NCBI RefSeq assembly: GCF_000959445.1
Contig: NZ_CP009631.1
Span: forward strand, 3,100,001-3,164,000
Direction of reading: 5' to 3'
Origin: Burkholderia vietnamiensis LMG 10929
Lineage (GTDB): Bacteria > Pseudomonadota > Gammaproteobacteria > Burkholderiales > Burkholderiaceae
DNA length: 64,000 nucleotides
Shown one piece after another: positions 19,094-28,408 of this stretch. A program made the position numbers and the translations under genes. Below the pieces are notes generated by a model that was not told the DNA's origin, did not search any database, and saw nothing but the letters and a program-made list of their open reading frames with translations. Positions within the stretch are counted from its first letter, which is position 1, and each line of letters starts with the position of its first letter.

Positions 19094-20031
19094 GCCGACC
19101 GACTTCCCGCAAGCCCGCCGCGCGCGCGTCCGGCGCAGCGCGCGTCGAAGGCCGCGTGATCGCCGCACACGGGCGCCATTACATCGTCGCCCCCGACGAC
19201 GGCGGCCCGATGCTCCAGTGTTTCCCGCGCGGCAAGAAGAGCGAGATCGCGGTCGGCGACCGCGTCGTGTACGAGCATGCGTCGGCCGATCAGGGCGTGA
19301 TCGTCGAGATCGGCGAGCGGCGCAACCTGCTGTACCGCTCCGACCAGTTCAAGTCGAAGCTGTTCGCCGCGAACCTCGACCAGTTGCTGATCGTGCTCGC
19401 GACCGAACCGTACTTCAGCGAGGACTTGCTCGGCCGCGCGCTGATCGCGGCCGAAGCGAACGAACTGAAGCCGCTCGTCGTGCTGAACAAGATCGACGTC
19501 GAGGCGGCGCTGCCGGTCGCGCGCGAGCGCCTCGCGCCCTATCGCGCGCTCGGCTACGACGTGCTCGAGCTGTCGGTCAAGGGCGCGCCCGACGAGGCGC
19601 GCGCGCAGCTGATGCCGCACCTGGCCGGACATTCGACGATCCTGCTCGGCCAGTCGGGGATGGGCAAGTCGACGCTGGTGAACCTGCTCGTGCCGGATGC
19701 CGAAGCCGCGACGCGCGAGATCTCGGCGGCGCTGAACAGCGGTCGCCACACGACGACGTTCACGCGCCTCTATCCGCTCGACGGCGGCGGCGCGCTGATC
19801 GACTCGCCCGGTTTCCAGGAATTCGGCCTGTACCATCTGACCGAAGGGCGCCTCGAGCGCGCGTTCCCGGAATTCCGGCCGTTGCTCGGCGATTGCCGTT
19901 TCTATAATTGTCATCATCTGCACGAGCCCGGATGCGCGATTCTCGCCGCGGTGTCCGACGGCCACATTGCTCCGTCGCGCCATGCGCTGTACGCGCAGCT
20001 GGTGCACGAGGCAAGCCAGATCGTCCGCTGA
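19090..20031 (+). CDS. rsgA: ribosome small-subunit GTPase RsgA (YjeQ/EngC)
   Basis: 313 residues. The order of GTPase motifs is circularly permuted as in all RsgA: G4 NKID, then G1 GQSGMGKST, then G3 DSPG. An N-terminal OB-fold precedes them, and a C-terminal zinc knuckle ([14 protein letters not shown]) follows. RsgA checks late 30S maturation. It overlaps the upstream protease by four bases and is followed by a small zinc-ribbon gene. Confidence 0.97.
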   Translation: MSRPTSRKPAARASGAARVEGRVIAAHGRHYIVAPDDGGPMLQCFPRGKKSEIAVGDRVVYEHASADQGVIVEIGERRNLLYRSDQFKSKLFAANLDQLLIVLATEPYFSEDLLGRALIAAEANELKPLVVLNKIDVEAALPVARERLAPYRALGYDVLELSVKGAPDEARAQLMPHLAGHSTILLGQSGMGKSTLVNLLVPDAEAATREISAALNSGRHTTTFTRLYPLDGGGALIDSPGFQEFGLYHLTEGRLERAFPEFRPLLGDCRFYNCHHLHEPGCAILAAVSDGHIAPSRHALYAQLVHEASQIVR

Positions 20032-20093
20032 CGTCGCGGCGGACGGGAAGACGTCCGGCCCGGAAAGGCCGGCCTTTACCGACAGGAGCCGCG

Positions 20094-20411
20094 ATGCGTT
20101 TCAAGGCCCCCGATCTCGCGACCGCGCAGCACTGGGCCAACGTGCTGCAGGCAGCCGGCATCGGCTGCGAACTGCACAACCGCTATGCGACCGGCGCGCT
20201 GGGCGGCTTGCCCGCCGACGCGTGCGCGCCCGAGCTGTGGCTCGACGACGAACGCGACGACGCGCTCGCGCGGCGGCTGCTCGACGCGGCCGCCGATGGC
20301 CCGCCCGCCGACGCCGCGCCGTGGCGTTGCCGCCAATGCGGCGAAACGCTCGGCGCGCAGTTCACCGCGTGCTGGCAATGCGGCGCCGCCCGCGATCCGC
20401 TCGCCGACTGA
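20094..20411 (+). CDS. small DUF2007-like protein with C-terminal zinc ribbon
   Basis: 105 residues, with ACAGGAG at 20082-20088 in front. Residues 1-60 resemble the DUF2007 (signal-transducing PII-like fold) pattern: ATAQHWANVLQAAGIGCELH, then PELWLDDERDDALARRLL. The end carries two CxxC pairs (CRQCGETL and CWQCGA), a zinc ribbon. Likely in the same transcript as rsgA, 62 bases upstream. The role is unknown; zinc binding is inferred from the cysteines. Confidence 0.8.
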   Translation: MRFKAPDLATAQHWANVLQAAGIGCELHNRYATGALGGLPADACAPELWLDDERDDALARRLLDAAADGPPADAAPWRCRQCGETLGAQFTACWQCGAARDPLAD

Positions 20412-20439
20412 ACGCACCGCACCGCGCCACAGCGAAAAA

Positions 20440-20456
20440 GCCGGCATCGAGCCGGC
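20440..20456 (-). terminator. rho-independent terminator of the CobD/CbiB-like gene
   Basis: Stem GCCGGC / GCCGGC with a five-base loop, followed on the minus strand by five T's. It lies 30 bases beyond the stop of the minus-strand gene and may also slow plus-strand readthrough. Confidence 0.65.
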
Positions 20457-20485
20457 CTTGGTTCATCGCGCAGCGGGGATTACTG

Positions 20486-21424
20486 TCACGAAACCCACAC
20501 GGCCAGCGTCAGCATCAGCAGCAGGATCATCCACAGGATCACCGCGCGCCACACGAGGCCGACCGCCGATTGCAACGTGCGCGGCGTGCAGTCGTCGCCG
20601 ACCGTCACCGGACCGCTGTCGCCGACCGCGAGCGCGTCGAGGCTCGACGGCTCCGCGAGCGGCCCGGCCAGACGCGCGCCCAGCGCGCCGCTGCCGGCGG
20701 CGAGCAGGACGCCGTCGTTCGCATCGGGCCACTGGCGCGTGTGATTGCGCCACGCGTAGATCGCATCCTCGAAGTTGCCGACGATCGCGAAGCCGAGCGC
20801 GGTCAGCCGCGACGGAATCCAGTCGATCACGAAGAACGCGCGTTGCGCGAAGGTCGAGAACGCAGCCGTGCGTTCGTCGCCCGGCGTCGACCAGCTGCGC
20901 GCGAGATATTCGGAGATCCGGTACAGCACGGCGCCCGCGGGACCGAGCGGCAGCACGTACCAGAAGAACACGCCGAACACGTGCCGATGCGATGCAACGA
21001 CCGCATGGATCAGCGTGTGCCGGACGATTTCGCTGACCGGCATGTCGACCGTATCGAGGCCCGTCCACTCGTGCAGGATCTCACGCGCGCGCGGCACGTC
21101 ATCGTTGTTGAGCGCGAGATGGATGTCGGTGAAGTAATGGCTGAACTGGCGAAAGCCGAGCGTGAAATAGACGACGGCGACGTTCCAGATGAAGGCGAGC
21201 ACGAAGCTCACCTTGTACAACAGGAAGTAGACCAGCGCGACGATCAGCACCCACGGCAGCACGACTGCGAGCCATGCGAGCACGCCGTGTTTCTGCTTGC
21301 CGGCGTCGAGGCCATGTGCGACGGTTTCCGCATGAAACTGGAACAGCGCGAACACCGGATTGCTCGGCGACAACGCGCGTACCTGTTCGATGATGAGAGC
21401 GAGGAGAACCGAAAAGAAAGTCAT
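20486..21424 (-). CDS. CobD/CbiB-family membrane protein
   Basis: 312 residues with four or five membrane segments: two at the N-terminus (residues about 47-90), others near 155 and 295-310. The central pattern (FWYVLPLGPAGAVLYRISEY, FVIDWIPSRLTALGFAIVG) matches CobD/CbiB, which attaches aminopropanol to cobyric acid. No other cobalamin gene is near. This is the stand-alone betaproteobacterial branch, also related to AmpE, so a role in B12 synthesis is doubtful. Monocistronic, with its own terminator. Confidence 0.8.
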   Translation of the reverse strand: MTFFSVLLALIIEQVRALSPSNPVFALFQFHAETVAHGLDAGKQKHGVLAWLAVVLPWVLIVALVYFLLYKVSFVLAFIWNVAVVYFTLGFRQFSHYFTDIHLALNNDDVPRAREILHEWTGLDTVDMPVSEIVRHTLIHAVVASHRHVFGVFFWYVLPLGPAGAVLYRISEYLARSWSTPGDERTAAFSTFAQRAFFVIDWIPSRLTALGFAIVGNFEDAIYAWRNHTRQWPDANDGVLLAAGSGALGARLAGPLAEPSSLDALAVGDSGPVTVGDDCTPRTLQSAVGLVWRAVILWMILLLMLTLAVWVS

Positions 21425-21544
21425 GCGTGCGCCGTCTTCGGAGTTATGTCACTTTTTTGCATAACGATAGCACAGCGTAAGCTGCAGCATGCTGTCGGCG
21501 CGGGCTCGCGACGGCGGTGCACGGGCGCGCGGCTAGGCGCGACG

Positions 21545-22231
21545 CTAGCCGGCGGCCAAGAAGCGGTACAGATTGCGCAACATGCCGGCAGTTGCGCCCC
21601 AGATGAAGTAATGCCCGGCCGCTTCGACGCTCGGATAAGGCATCGCAAAAAAACGACGCTCGCCGCCTTCCCATCGGAACACGCGCACCTGGTGGTTCGC
21701 GGGGCTCATCAGGAACGCCAGCGGCACCTCGAAGATCTCGGCGACCTCGAGCGTGTCGGCCTGCACGGTAAACGGCGGATGCACGAGCCCGACAATGGGC
21801 GTCACGCAGAAGCCGGTGCCGGTCAGGTAGTCGGGCAGCGCACCGAGGATCTCGACCGGCTCGGCGGCCAGCCCGATTTCTTCGTTGGCCTCGCGCAATG
21901 CAGTGGCGACCGCATCGCGGTCGTACGGCTCGCGACGCCCGCCGGGAAAGCTGATCTGTCCGGCATGATCGTTCAGGTGATCGGCACGCTGGGTCAGCAG
22001 CACGGTGAGGCCGGTTTCGCGCGCCACGAGCGGCACGAGGACGGCGGCGCTACGCGGGTCGACGCCTTCCTGCAGCCGCGCCTCGCCCGGCTCGACGCTC
22101 CATTCGAGCGTACGCGCGAATCGTTCGCGCAGGCCGGACGGCGTCAGCAACCGTGAATCGATGGACGGCAAGCCGGCGCCGGTGCCTTCGACCGGCAGCA
22201 CTTCGGGATCAATGATGGGGCGGCGATTCAA
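21545..22231 (-). CDS. CoA pyrophosphatase, NUDIX family (NudL-like)
   Basis: 228 residues. The CoA-specific NUDIX signature LLTQRADHLNDHAGQISFPG is at 79-98, and the NUDIX box with REANEEIG at 113-120. Members hydrolyse CoA or acyl-CoA to phosphopantetheine and 3',5'-ADP. The only available start covering the family region is a TTG at 22231 with no strong ribosome site, so the N-terminus is uncertain. It lies downstream of the rplS terminator and divides the ribosomal operon from the CobD-like gene. Confidence 0.9.
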   Translation of the reverse strand: MNRRPIIDPEVLPVEGTGAGLPSIDSRLLTPSGLRERFARTLEWSVEPGEARLQEGVDPRSAAVLVPLVARETGLTVLLTQRADHLNDHAGQISFPGGRREPYDRDAVATALREANEEIGLAAEPVEILGALPDYLTGTGFCVTPIVGLVHPPFTVQADTLEVAEIFEVPLAFLMSPANHQVRVFRWEGGERRFFAMPYPSVEAAGHYFIWGATAGMLRNLYRFLAAG

Positions 22232-22283
22232 TGGGACTCTCGGGTTCGCGTGTCGTATCGAGCATATTGTCGCGCCAGAATGA

Positions 22284-22309
22284 AAAAAGCACCCGGTTGG
22301 GTGCTTTTT
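22284..22309 (-). terminator. rplS operon terminator
   Basis: 11-bp stem AAAAAGCACCC / GGGTGCTTTTT with a GGTT loop, 12 bases beyond the rplS stop. The minus strand continues into T's. It ends the rpsP-rimM-trmD-rplS transcript. Confidence 0.9.
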
Positions 22310-22320
22310 CCTTACAGCTC

Positions 22321-22713
22321 TTACTCTTGGGAAGCGGCTGCCGTGCGATCCTTCGACACCAGCTTTTCCTTGATTCGAGCCGACTTGCCCGAACGCTCGC
22401 GCAGGTAGTACAGCTTCGCACGACGCACATCACCGCGACGCTTCACGACGATGCTCGCCAGCAGCGGCGAGTAGGTCTGGAACGTACGCTCGACGCCTTC
22501 GCCCGACGAGATCTTGCGGACGATGAAGTTCGAGTTCAGGCCGCGGTTGCGAATCGCGATCACGACGCCTTCGTAAGCCTGAACGCGCTTGCGGTTACCT
22601 TCAACCACGTTCACGTTCACGATCACCGTGTCGCCCGGGGCGAATTCGGGGATCGTCTTGCCGGCGAGCGCGCGCTCGATCTCTTCCTGCTCAAGTTTTG
22701 CAATCAGATTCAT
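22321..22713 (-). CDS. rplS: ribosomal protein L19
   Basis: 130 residues from the ATG at 22713; AGGAG sits six bases upstream of it, but only three from the GTG immediately before, so the ATG is preferred. L19 lies at the subunit interface. Family sequence is clear ([43 protein letters not shown]). The C-terminus has a short extra tail, [11 protein letters not shown]. It is the last gene of the rpsP operon. Confidence 0.97.
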   Translation of the reverse strand: MNLIAKLEQEEIERALAGKTIPEFAPGDTVIVNVNVVEGNRKRVQAYEGVVIAIRNRGLNSNFIVRKISSGEGVERTFQTYSPLLASIVVKRRGDVRRAKLYYLRERSGKSARIKEKLVSKDRTAAASQE

Positions 22714-22846
22714 CACTGACTCCTAAAGCCATCTTGTCGGCGTTTGCGCCCGCCTGCTTCCAGGCCTGGCCCCGATAGAGGATGGATTCACATCAGGTGC
22801 CGCGCACGCATGCCCGGCACCGCCATTTCCCGCCCGCGAAACCGCC

Positions 22847-23641
22847 TCAGGAGGCGTTTTTCGCTTCGCGTGCGAGGTTCGCAAGCCACGCCTCGTCGGC
22901 GCGGCTCAGCAACTTCTCGCGGCGCGCCCGGACGATCAGGTCCGGCCGCTTCCGCAACGTGTTTCTCAATGCTTCCTGGCGCCGCCACTTCTCGATCTCG
23001 GCATGATGCCCGCCGAGCAGCACGTCCGGCACGCGCATCCCCTCGTATTCCTCGGGGCGCGTGTAATGCGGACAATCGAGCAAGCCGTCGACGAAGCTGT
23101 CCTGCACGGCCGACTGCGCATCGTTCAGCACGCCGGGCAGCAGACGCACGACCGCATCCATCATCGCCATCGCCGGCAACTCGCCGCCGGACAGCACGAA
23201 ATCGCCGAGACTGATCTCCTCGTCCACACATCGGTCGAGCAGACGCTGATCGATCGCCTCGTAACGGCCGCACAGCACGACGACGCCCGGCTCCTGCGCC
23301 ATGCGCACCGCACGTTCGTGCGTGAAAGGCGCGCCCTGCGGCGACATCATCACCACGCGCGTGCTCGCGATGCCCTGCTCCGCCTGCGCCGCCTTCGCGG
23401 CGCCGATCGCAGCCTCGAGCGGCTTTGCGAGCATCACCATGCCCGGACCGCCGCCGTACGGACGATCGTCGATCGTGCGGTAGTTGTCCGTCGTGAAATC
23501 ACGCGGATTCCAGGTGCGCAGCCCGAAGCGCTCCTGCTTCACGGCCCGGCTGGTGATACCCCAGTCGGTCAGCGCACGGAACATCTCGGGAAAGAGCGTG
23601 ACGACATCGAACTGCACCGCGCGCTCCGTAGCCTGGTTCAT
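22847..23641 (-). CDS. trmD: tRNA (guanine-37-N1)-methyltransferase
   Basis: 264 residues. TrmD methylates G37 of tRNAs with a G36 to prevent +1 frameshifts. The SPOUT knot region is intact: GGGPGMVM near 64-71, [15 protein letters not shown] near 120-134, and the loop [19 protein letters not shown] near 139-157. Its ATG follows the rimM stop without a gap. A 130-base spacer with no gene separates it from rplS. Confidence 0.97.
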   Translation of the reverse strand: MNQATERAVQFDVVTLFPEMFRALTDWGITSRAVKQERFGLRTWNPRDFTTDNYRTIDDRPYGGGPGMVMLAKPLEAAIGAAKAAQAEQGIASTRVVMMSPQGAPFTHERAVRMAQEPGVVVLCGRYEAIDQRLLDRCVDEEISLGDFVLSGGELPAMAMMDAVVRLLPGVLNDAQSAVQDSFVDGLLDCPHYTRPEEYEGMRVPDVLLGGHHAEIEKWRRQEALRNTLRKRPDLIVRARREKLLSRADEAWLANLAREAKNAS

Positions 23642-24319
23642 TTAGTAATCGGCTTCCCAGTCGACGACGATGCGACGGGCCGCCTGATCCACCGTTTTGA
23701 CATATACGCCGACGAACGGAATCAGCCGCTCGTCGGTGGCCGGCGCACCATCCTTGCCGATCGTCGGATACTCGACGCGCAGAATCGAATGCACGCCGTT
23801 GTCGATCATTCCGCTGACCTTCCCGAGTGACACCGATTGCTCGTTGACCACCTCGAGGCCGATCAGGTCGACCCAATAGAATTCGTCCGCGGCCAACGCC
23901 GGGAAATCTTCCCGGCGCACGAACACGCGAAAGCCGCGCATAGCCAGCGCGGCATCGCGGTCGTCGACACCCGCGGGTTGCGCGACGACCGTGTCGCCGT
24001 GCGTCTTCGACTGCAGAATGCGGACGGACAACCGCTCTCCGCCGCGTTCGAGCCACCAGCGACGCGCGCTGAGCAGCGCATCGCCGCCGCGACCGGCGTC
24101 GGCATGCGCCGCCACCTTGATCCAGCCTTTCAGGCCGTACGCGTCGACCACGGCGCCGACCTCGACTGCATCGTCGGGCCAGTCCTGCGCCGCTTCGAGG
24201 CTACCTTGCTCGGCAGCCGCACCGGTGCTCGCGGCAGCGCCGCGCTCGACCGGCTTGCGGACGAATGCGCCAAACGACGCTCGCCCGCGCCTTGCATTAC
24301 CGGAATCGCGACCGGACAT
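23642..24319 (-). CDS. rimM: ribosome maturation factor RimM
   Basis: 225 residues from the ATG at 24319, with AGGAG five bases upstream; a TTG just before it is less favoured. RimM aids 30S head assembly by binding S19. The RimM N-domain begins at [20 protein letters not shown] (about 52-71), and the PRC barrel includes [15 protein letters not shown]. About 45 residues precede the conserved core, an extension missing in E. coli and rich in Arg, Ala and Gly. Adjacent to trmD with no gap. Confidence 0.95.
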   Translation of the reverse strand: MSGRDSGNARRGRASFGAFVRKPVERGAAASTGAAAEQGSLEAAQDWPDDAVEVGAVVDAYGLKGWIKVAAHADAGRGGDALLSARRWWLERGGERLSVRILQSKTHGDTVVAQPAGVDDRDAALAMRGFRVFVRREDFPALAADEFYWVDLIGLEVVNEQSVSLGKVSGMIDNGVHSILRVEYPTIGKDGAPATDERLIPFVGVYVKTVDQAARRIVVDWEADY

Positions 24320-24361
24320 CAATGCTCCTTGCAGCCGGTACGACCGGTACGCCGCGCCATG

Positions 24362-24616
24362 TTAGGCAGCCGGCTGCGCCTTTTGCGCTTCCTTCACGAG
24401 ACGCTGGACGGTCGGCGACAGTTGCGCGCCAACACCTTGCCAGTACGTCAGACGATCCTGAGCGATACGCAGCGATTCGCCCTTCGTGGCGACCGGGTTG
24501 TAGAAGCCGACGCGCTCGATGAAGCGACCGTCACGACGGTTGCGCGAATCGGTAGCGACGATGTTGTAGAACGGGCGCTTCTTCGAGCCGCCACGAGCCA
24601 GACGGATGATAACCAT
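24362..24616 (-). CDS. rpsP: ribosomal protein S16
   Basis: 84 residues, standard length; [20 protein letters not shown] is the unmistakable start. It is the first gene of the rpsP-rimM-trmD-rplS operon on the minus strand. The frame is open upstream, but the family begins at 24616, with GAAGGATTT as the ribosome site. Its promoter must lie between 24617 and about 24740, shared with the divergent sugar dehydrogenase. Confidence 0.98.
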
Positions 24617-24769
24617 ATGAAATCCTTCGGGAAAACCGGGTTCGAAACTACTGAAACGTGCGATTATAGCCGGAAACCAACGCCACAACAAACACTTACG
24701 CGCAAAAATTCGACGGACGCGTTGTGGGGCCGGCATACAATCGTCGTGTCCGTGACGCCGCCCGATGCC

Positions 24770-25909
24770 ATGCCGCCCCTTCGCGCCATCCCGGCACACC
24801 GCACGCAGCCCCATCTCGCCGGCTTGCTGGCCGGTCTCGTGCTGTGCGTCGCGTCTGCGACGGCCTGCGCCGCGCCGCCGGTGCGCGAACTGGTCGCGCC
24901 GCCCGGTTTTCGCGTCGAGCTGCTGACCGACGCGGTCCCGGCCGCCCGCGAAATGGCGTGGTCGCCGCGCGGCATTCTATATGTCGGTACGCGGGAAGGC
25001 CGCGTGCATGCATTCGTGATGCGCGACGGCCGGATCGTCGCCCGCCACGTGGTCGCCACCGGCCTCGACATGCCGGTGGGCGTCGCCTATCGGGACGGCA
25101 CGCTGTTCATCTCCGCTGTGTCGCGCATCCTGCGCATCGAACACATCGACGACCGCCTCGCCGCGCCACCCGCGCCGGCGGTCGTGACCGACGCACTGCC
25201 GACCGATCACCATCACGGCTGGAAATTCATCGCGTTCGGGCCCGACGGCAAGCTCTACGTGCCGGTCGGCGCGCCGTGCAACGTGTGCGCCGCCGATCGC
25301 AACCGATACGCGCTCATCGCCCGCATGAACGCCGACGGCAGCGGCCGCGAGGTATTTGCGCGCGGCGTGCGCAATACGGTCGGCTTCGCGTGGCATCCCG
25401 ATTCGGGCGACCTGTGGTTCACCGACAACGGCCGCGACCTGATGGGCGACGACCTGCCGGACGATGAACTGAATCGTGCGCCCCGCGCAGGCCTCGACTT
25501 CGGTTTTCCATACTGCCACGGCGGCGACACCCCCGACCCCGAATTCGGCGGCCCCGACGTGTGCCGCCGCTACGTGCCGCCGGTGCTGAAACTCGGCGCG
25601 CATGTCGCGGCGCTCGGGATGCGCTTCTACACGGGGCCGATGTTTCCCGCGTCGTACCGCAACAACATCTTCATTGCCGAACACGGTTCGTGGAATCGCA
25701 GCACGAAGGCCGGCTACCGCGTGATGCGCGTGGTGGTGTCGGCCGACGACAGCCACGCGCGTCAGACTCCGTTCGTCACCGGCTGGCTGCGCGCGGACGG
25801 CTCCGTATGGGGACGCCCGACCGATGTGCTGCCGCTGCCCGACGGCTCGCTGCTCATCAGCGACGATTACGCGGGCGCCATCTACCGCGTCACCTATGCG
25901 GCACCTTGA
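24770..25909 (+). CDS. exported sorbosone/pyranose dehydrogenase-type beta-propeller
   Basis: 379 residues from the ATG at 24770; GTG at 24752 is an alternative. A signal peptide ends about residue 35 (TACA-AP). The body is a soluble glucose/sorbosone dehydrogenase-like six-bladed propeller: [50 protein letters not shown], and [17 protein letters not shown]. Related enzymes use PQQ to oxidise aldose sugars in the periplasm. A Cys pair (PCNVCAADR) may form a disulfide. No PQQ genes are nearby, so cofactor use is inferred. Divergent from rpsP. Confidence 0.85.
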
Positions 25910-26019
25910 CGCAGGCAACCAGTGACCGCACCCGATCGCGCATCGTAGAATGCGTGCCGGGCCGCGCGCCCAGGCCGGTACGCCGGCCACCGATCCCCAC
26001 GATAATTCCGCCGCCGCCC

Positions 26020-26487
26020 ATGTCCAGCAGCACCGCCCCGTCCCGCCGCTTTCGCTCGAAGACGCTCACCGCCGCCCTCGCGTTCCTGTTCGGCTCGCTC
26101 GGCGCGCACCGCTTCTATCTGTACGGCTTTCGCGACGTGTACGGCTGGGCGCATCTGCTCGCGACGATCATCGGAATCCCGGGGTTCATGCTGCTCGCCG
26201 CGACTCAGCGCAGCGCGGGCCTCGGCTGGTGGCTCGCCGTGCCCGGCGCGATCTCGCTGCTGGCCGCGTTTCTCGCCGCGCTGGTATACGGCTTGCGCCC
26301 CGACGAAAAGTGGGACGCGCAATTCAATGCCGATACGGGCAAGCACAGCCGCTCCGGCTGGACGGTGATCTTCGTCGTGATCTTCTCGCTGCTGATCGGC
26401 GCGTTCCTGCTGATGACCGCACTCGCCCTGTCGTTCCAGACGTACTTCGAGTCGCAAGTCGAAGCCGCCAAGCAGATTTCGCAATAA
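26020..26487 (+). CDS. TM2-domain membrane protein
   Basis: 155 residues from the ATG at 26020. The TM2 signature is present: ALAFLFGSLGAHRFYLYGFR near residues 19-38, two close helices with a short turn. Two or three further membrane segments follow (GWWLAVPGAISLLAAFLAAL and the 125-145 region). TM2 proteins are small inner-membrane proteins with no agreed biochemical role. It follows the sugar dehydrogenase by 110 bases and is convergent with the radical SAM gene. Confidence 0.85.
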   Translation: MSSSTAPSRRFRSKTLTAALAFLFGSLGAHRFYLYGFRDVYGWAHLLATIIGIPGFMLLAATQRSAGLGWWLAVPGAISLLAAFLAALVYGLRPDEKWDAQFNADTGKHSRSGWTVIFVVIFSLLIGAFLLMTALALSFQTYFESQVEAAKQISQ

Positions 26488-26508
26488 GCGCCGCCGCGCG
26501 CGTTCAGT

Positions 26509-27681
26509 TCAGAACAGATTCAGCTGCGTATCGTCGCGCGGCTTCGCGCGGCTCGCCGCCGCCAGCTGCGCGCTCACGCGCGCGGGCGCCGCAGCGCGAA
26601 ACCGCGACATGTCGAGAACGCCGTTCCCGCGCTCATTCAGCCCGAGCCGCTTGACGGCCTGGCGGAAGCGCTGACGCAACAGATCGGCCCAGATACCCTC
26701 GCCCTTCATCCGCTTCGAGAAATCCGAGTCGTACTCCTTCCCGCCGCGCATGTCGCGCACGCGATTCATCACGCGCTCGGCGCGGTCCGGGAAATGCGCG
26801 GCCAGCCAGTTCTTGAACAACGGCGCGACTTCCCACGGCAGCCGCAGCACAATGTAGCTCGCATGTGTCGCGCCGGCATCCGCACAGGCCTCGAGGACGC
26901 GTTCCATGTCGGGCTCGGTGACGAACGGAATCATCGGTGCAATGCTGACGCCCACCGGCACCCCGGCGTCGCGCAACGCGCGAATCGTGCGCAGGCGGCG
27001 CGCCGGCGTCGCCGCCCGCGGCTCGAGCGTGCGCGCGAGATCGGCGTCGAGCGTCGTGATGGTGACTGCGGCCATGACCTGACCGCGCTCGGCCATTGGC
27101 CCGAGCAGATCGAGATCGCGCTCGATCAGCGACGACTTCGTGATCGCGGCAAACGGCAGCCCGTGATCGTGCATCACCTCGATCACGCTGCGCGTGATGC
27201 GCAGATCGCGTTCGACCGGCTGATACGCATCGGTGTTGACGCCGAGCGCGATCGGCTCGGGCACAAAACGCTTGCGCGCGATCTCGCGCTCGAGCAATTC
27301 GGCGGCATTGACCTTCGCGTAGATGCGGCTCTCGAAATCGAGACCGGGCGACAGGCCGAGATAGCTATGCGTGGGCCGCGCGAAGCAGTAGATGCAGCCG
27401 TGCTCGCAGCCGCGATACGGATTGAGCGACACGCTGAACGGAATGTCCGGCGACTGATTGCGCGTGAGGATGCTCTTGGCCCGCTCCTCGAACACCTGCG
27501 TGCGCAACGGCGCGGGGAGATCGGCATCGTCCGCTTCGTGCGTCCAGCCATCGTCCACCGCCTCGCGCAGCGCCGTCTCGTACCGCCCTTGCAGGTTGTC
27601 GACCGCGCCGCGCCCCTTGCGGGGCACGGGCGGCGCGATCGGAAATTCGTTGTCGGATCGACCGTCCATGCGCTCACCCAT
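26509..27681 (-). CDS. PA0069-family radical SAM protein (SplB-like)
   Basis: 390 residues from the ATG at 27681; the ATG at 27669 is an alternative. The [4Fe-4S] triad is CEHGCIYC (C92, C96, C99), after SVSLNPYRG. The following LGLSPGLDFESRIYAK and the barrel (VTITTLDADLARTLEPRAAT) match the PA0069/Rv2578c group, distant relatives of spore photoproduct lyase. The substrate is unknown. A perfect inverted repeat holding an SOS-box-like 20-mer lies immediately upstream, suggesting damage-inducible expression. Convergent with the TM2 gene. Confidence 0.88.
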   Translation of the reverse strand: MGERMDGRSDNEFPIAPPVPRKGRGAVDNLQGRYETALREAVDDGWTHEADDADLPAPLRTQVFEERAKSILTRNQSPDIPFSVSLNPYRGCEHGCIYCFARPTHSYLGLSPGLDFESRIYAKVNAAELLEREIARKRFVPEPIALGVNTDAYQPVERDLRITRSVIEVMHDHGLPFAAITKSSLIERDLDLLGPMAERGQVMAAVTITTLDADLARTLEPRAATPARRLRTIRALRDAGVPVGVSIAPMIPFVTEPDMERVLEACADAGATHASYIVLRLPWEVAPLFKNWLAAHFPDRAERVMNRVRDMRGGKEYDSDFSKRMKGEGIWADLLRQRFRQAVKRLGLNERGNGVLDMSRFRAAAPARVSAQLAAASRAKPRDDTQLNLF

Positions 27682-27686
27682 TCGCC

Positions 27687-27724
27687 TTCACCCAATACTG
27701 TACATTTATACAGTATTGGGTGAA
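27687..27724 (-). promoter_or_regulatory. LexA-type SOS operator candidate within a 16-bp perfect inverted repeat
   Basis: Arms TTCACCCAATACTGTA and TACAGTATTGGGTGAA flank a six-base spacer. The core, tactgtacatttatacagta (27696-27715), fits the enterobacterial LexA pattern TACTG-N10-CAGTA exactly. The right half ends six bases before the radical SAM start codon. The AT-rich core (TATAAA on the minus strand) could contain its -10 element. Confidence 0.7.
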
Positions 27725-27774
27725 GCATGCCAAGGAGGAGCCGAACGGAACCGACTACGCCGGCGCGGCCGCGG

Positions 27775-28263
27775 TCATTCGCCGACCGGAATCGTCATCG
27801 TCTCCTTGATCTCCTCCATCACGACATAGCTCTTCGACTGCACGGCGCCGGGCAGTTGCAGCAGGATGTCGCCGAGCAGCTTGCGATAGTCGGCCATCTC
27901 GCCGATGCGCGCCTTGATCAGGTAATCGAAGTCGCCCGACACGAGATGGCACTCGAGCACCTCGTCGATCTTCATCACTTCGCGGCGGAACTGCTCGAAC
28001 ATGTTGCCGCCCTTGTGGCCGAGCGTGATCTCGACGAACACCAGCAGCGCCGCGCCGAGCTGGCTCGGATCGACGCGCGCGTGATAACCGGTGATGACGC
28101 CGTCGCGCTCCATGCGCCGCACGCGCTCGATGCACGGCGTCACGGTCAGTCCGACCTGCTCCGCGAGGTCCTTCATCGCCATCCGGCCGTCGTTCTGGAG
28201 CAGTTTGAGGATGCGCCGGTCGAGCTTGTCGAGCGTGCGTACCGGCTGACGTTGCGTTCTCAT
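27775..28263 (-). CDS. dadR: Lrp/AsnC-family regulator, probable dad regulator
   Basis: 162 residues from the ATG at 28263. The N-terminal helix-turn-helix (LDKLDRRILKLLQNDGRMAM, then QVGLTVTPCIERVRRMERDG) is followed by the RAM effector domain (LGAALLVFVEITLGHKGGNM, HLVSGDFDYLIKARI). It is divergent from dadA with 145 bases between, the usual arrangement for DadR, which senses alanine. The gene name rests on that neighbourhood. The intergenic stretch is notably AT-rich, as Lrp sites tend to be. Confidence 0.85.
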   Translation of the reverse strand: MRTQRQPVRTLDKLDRRILKLLQNDGRMAMKDLAEQVGLTVTPCIERVRRMERDGVITGYHARVDPSQLGAALLVFVEITLGHKGGNMFEQFRREVMKIDEVLECHLVSGDFDYLIKARIGEMADYRKLLGDILLQLPGAVQSKSYVVMEEIKETMTIPVGE

Positions 28264-28408
28264 GTGTTTGTGCTGAAAATCTGAAAAATACAATAACAAA
28301 ACCTACATATTCAACAATACCATAGCGCAAACAACTAGATCAGCTAGAGGTTACACGGAGCCGCAGGTGCGCCCGGCCTCGACCTGATTCCTTCCATCTG
28401 GAGCAGCT

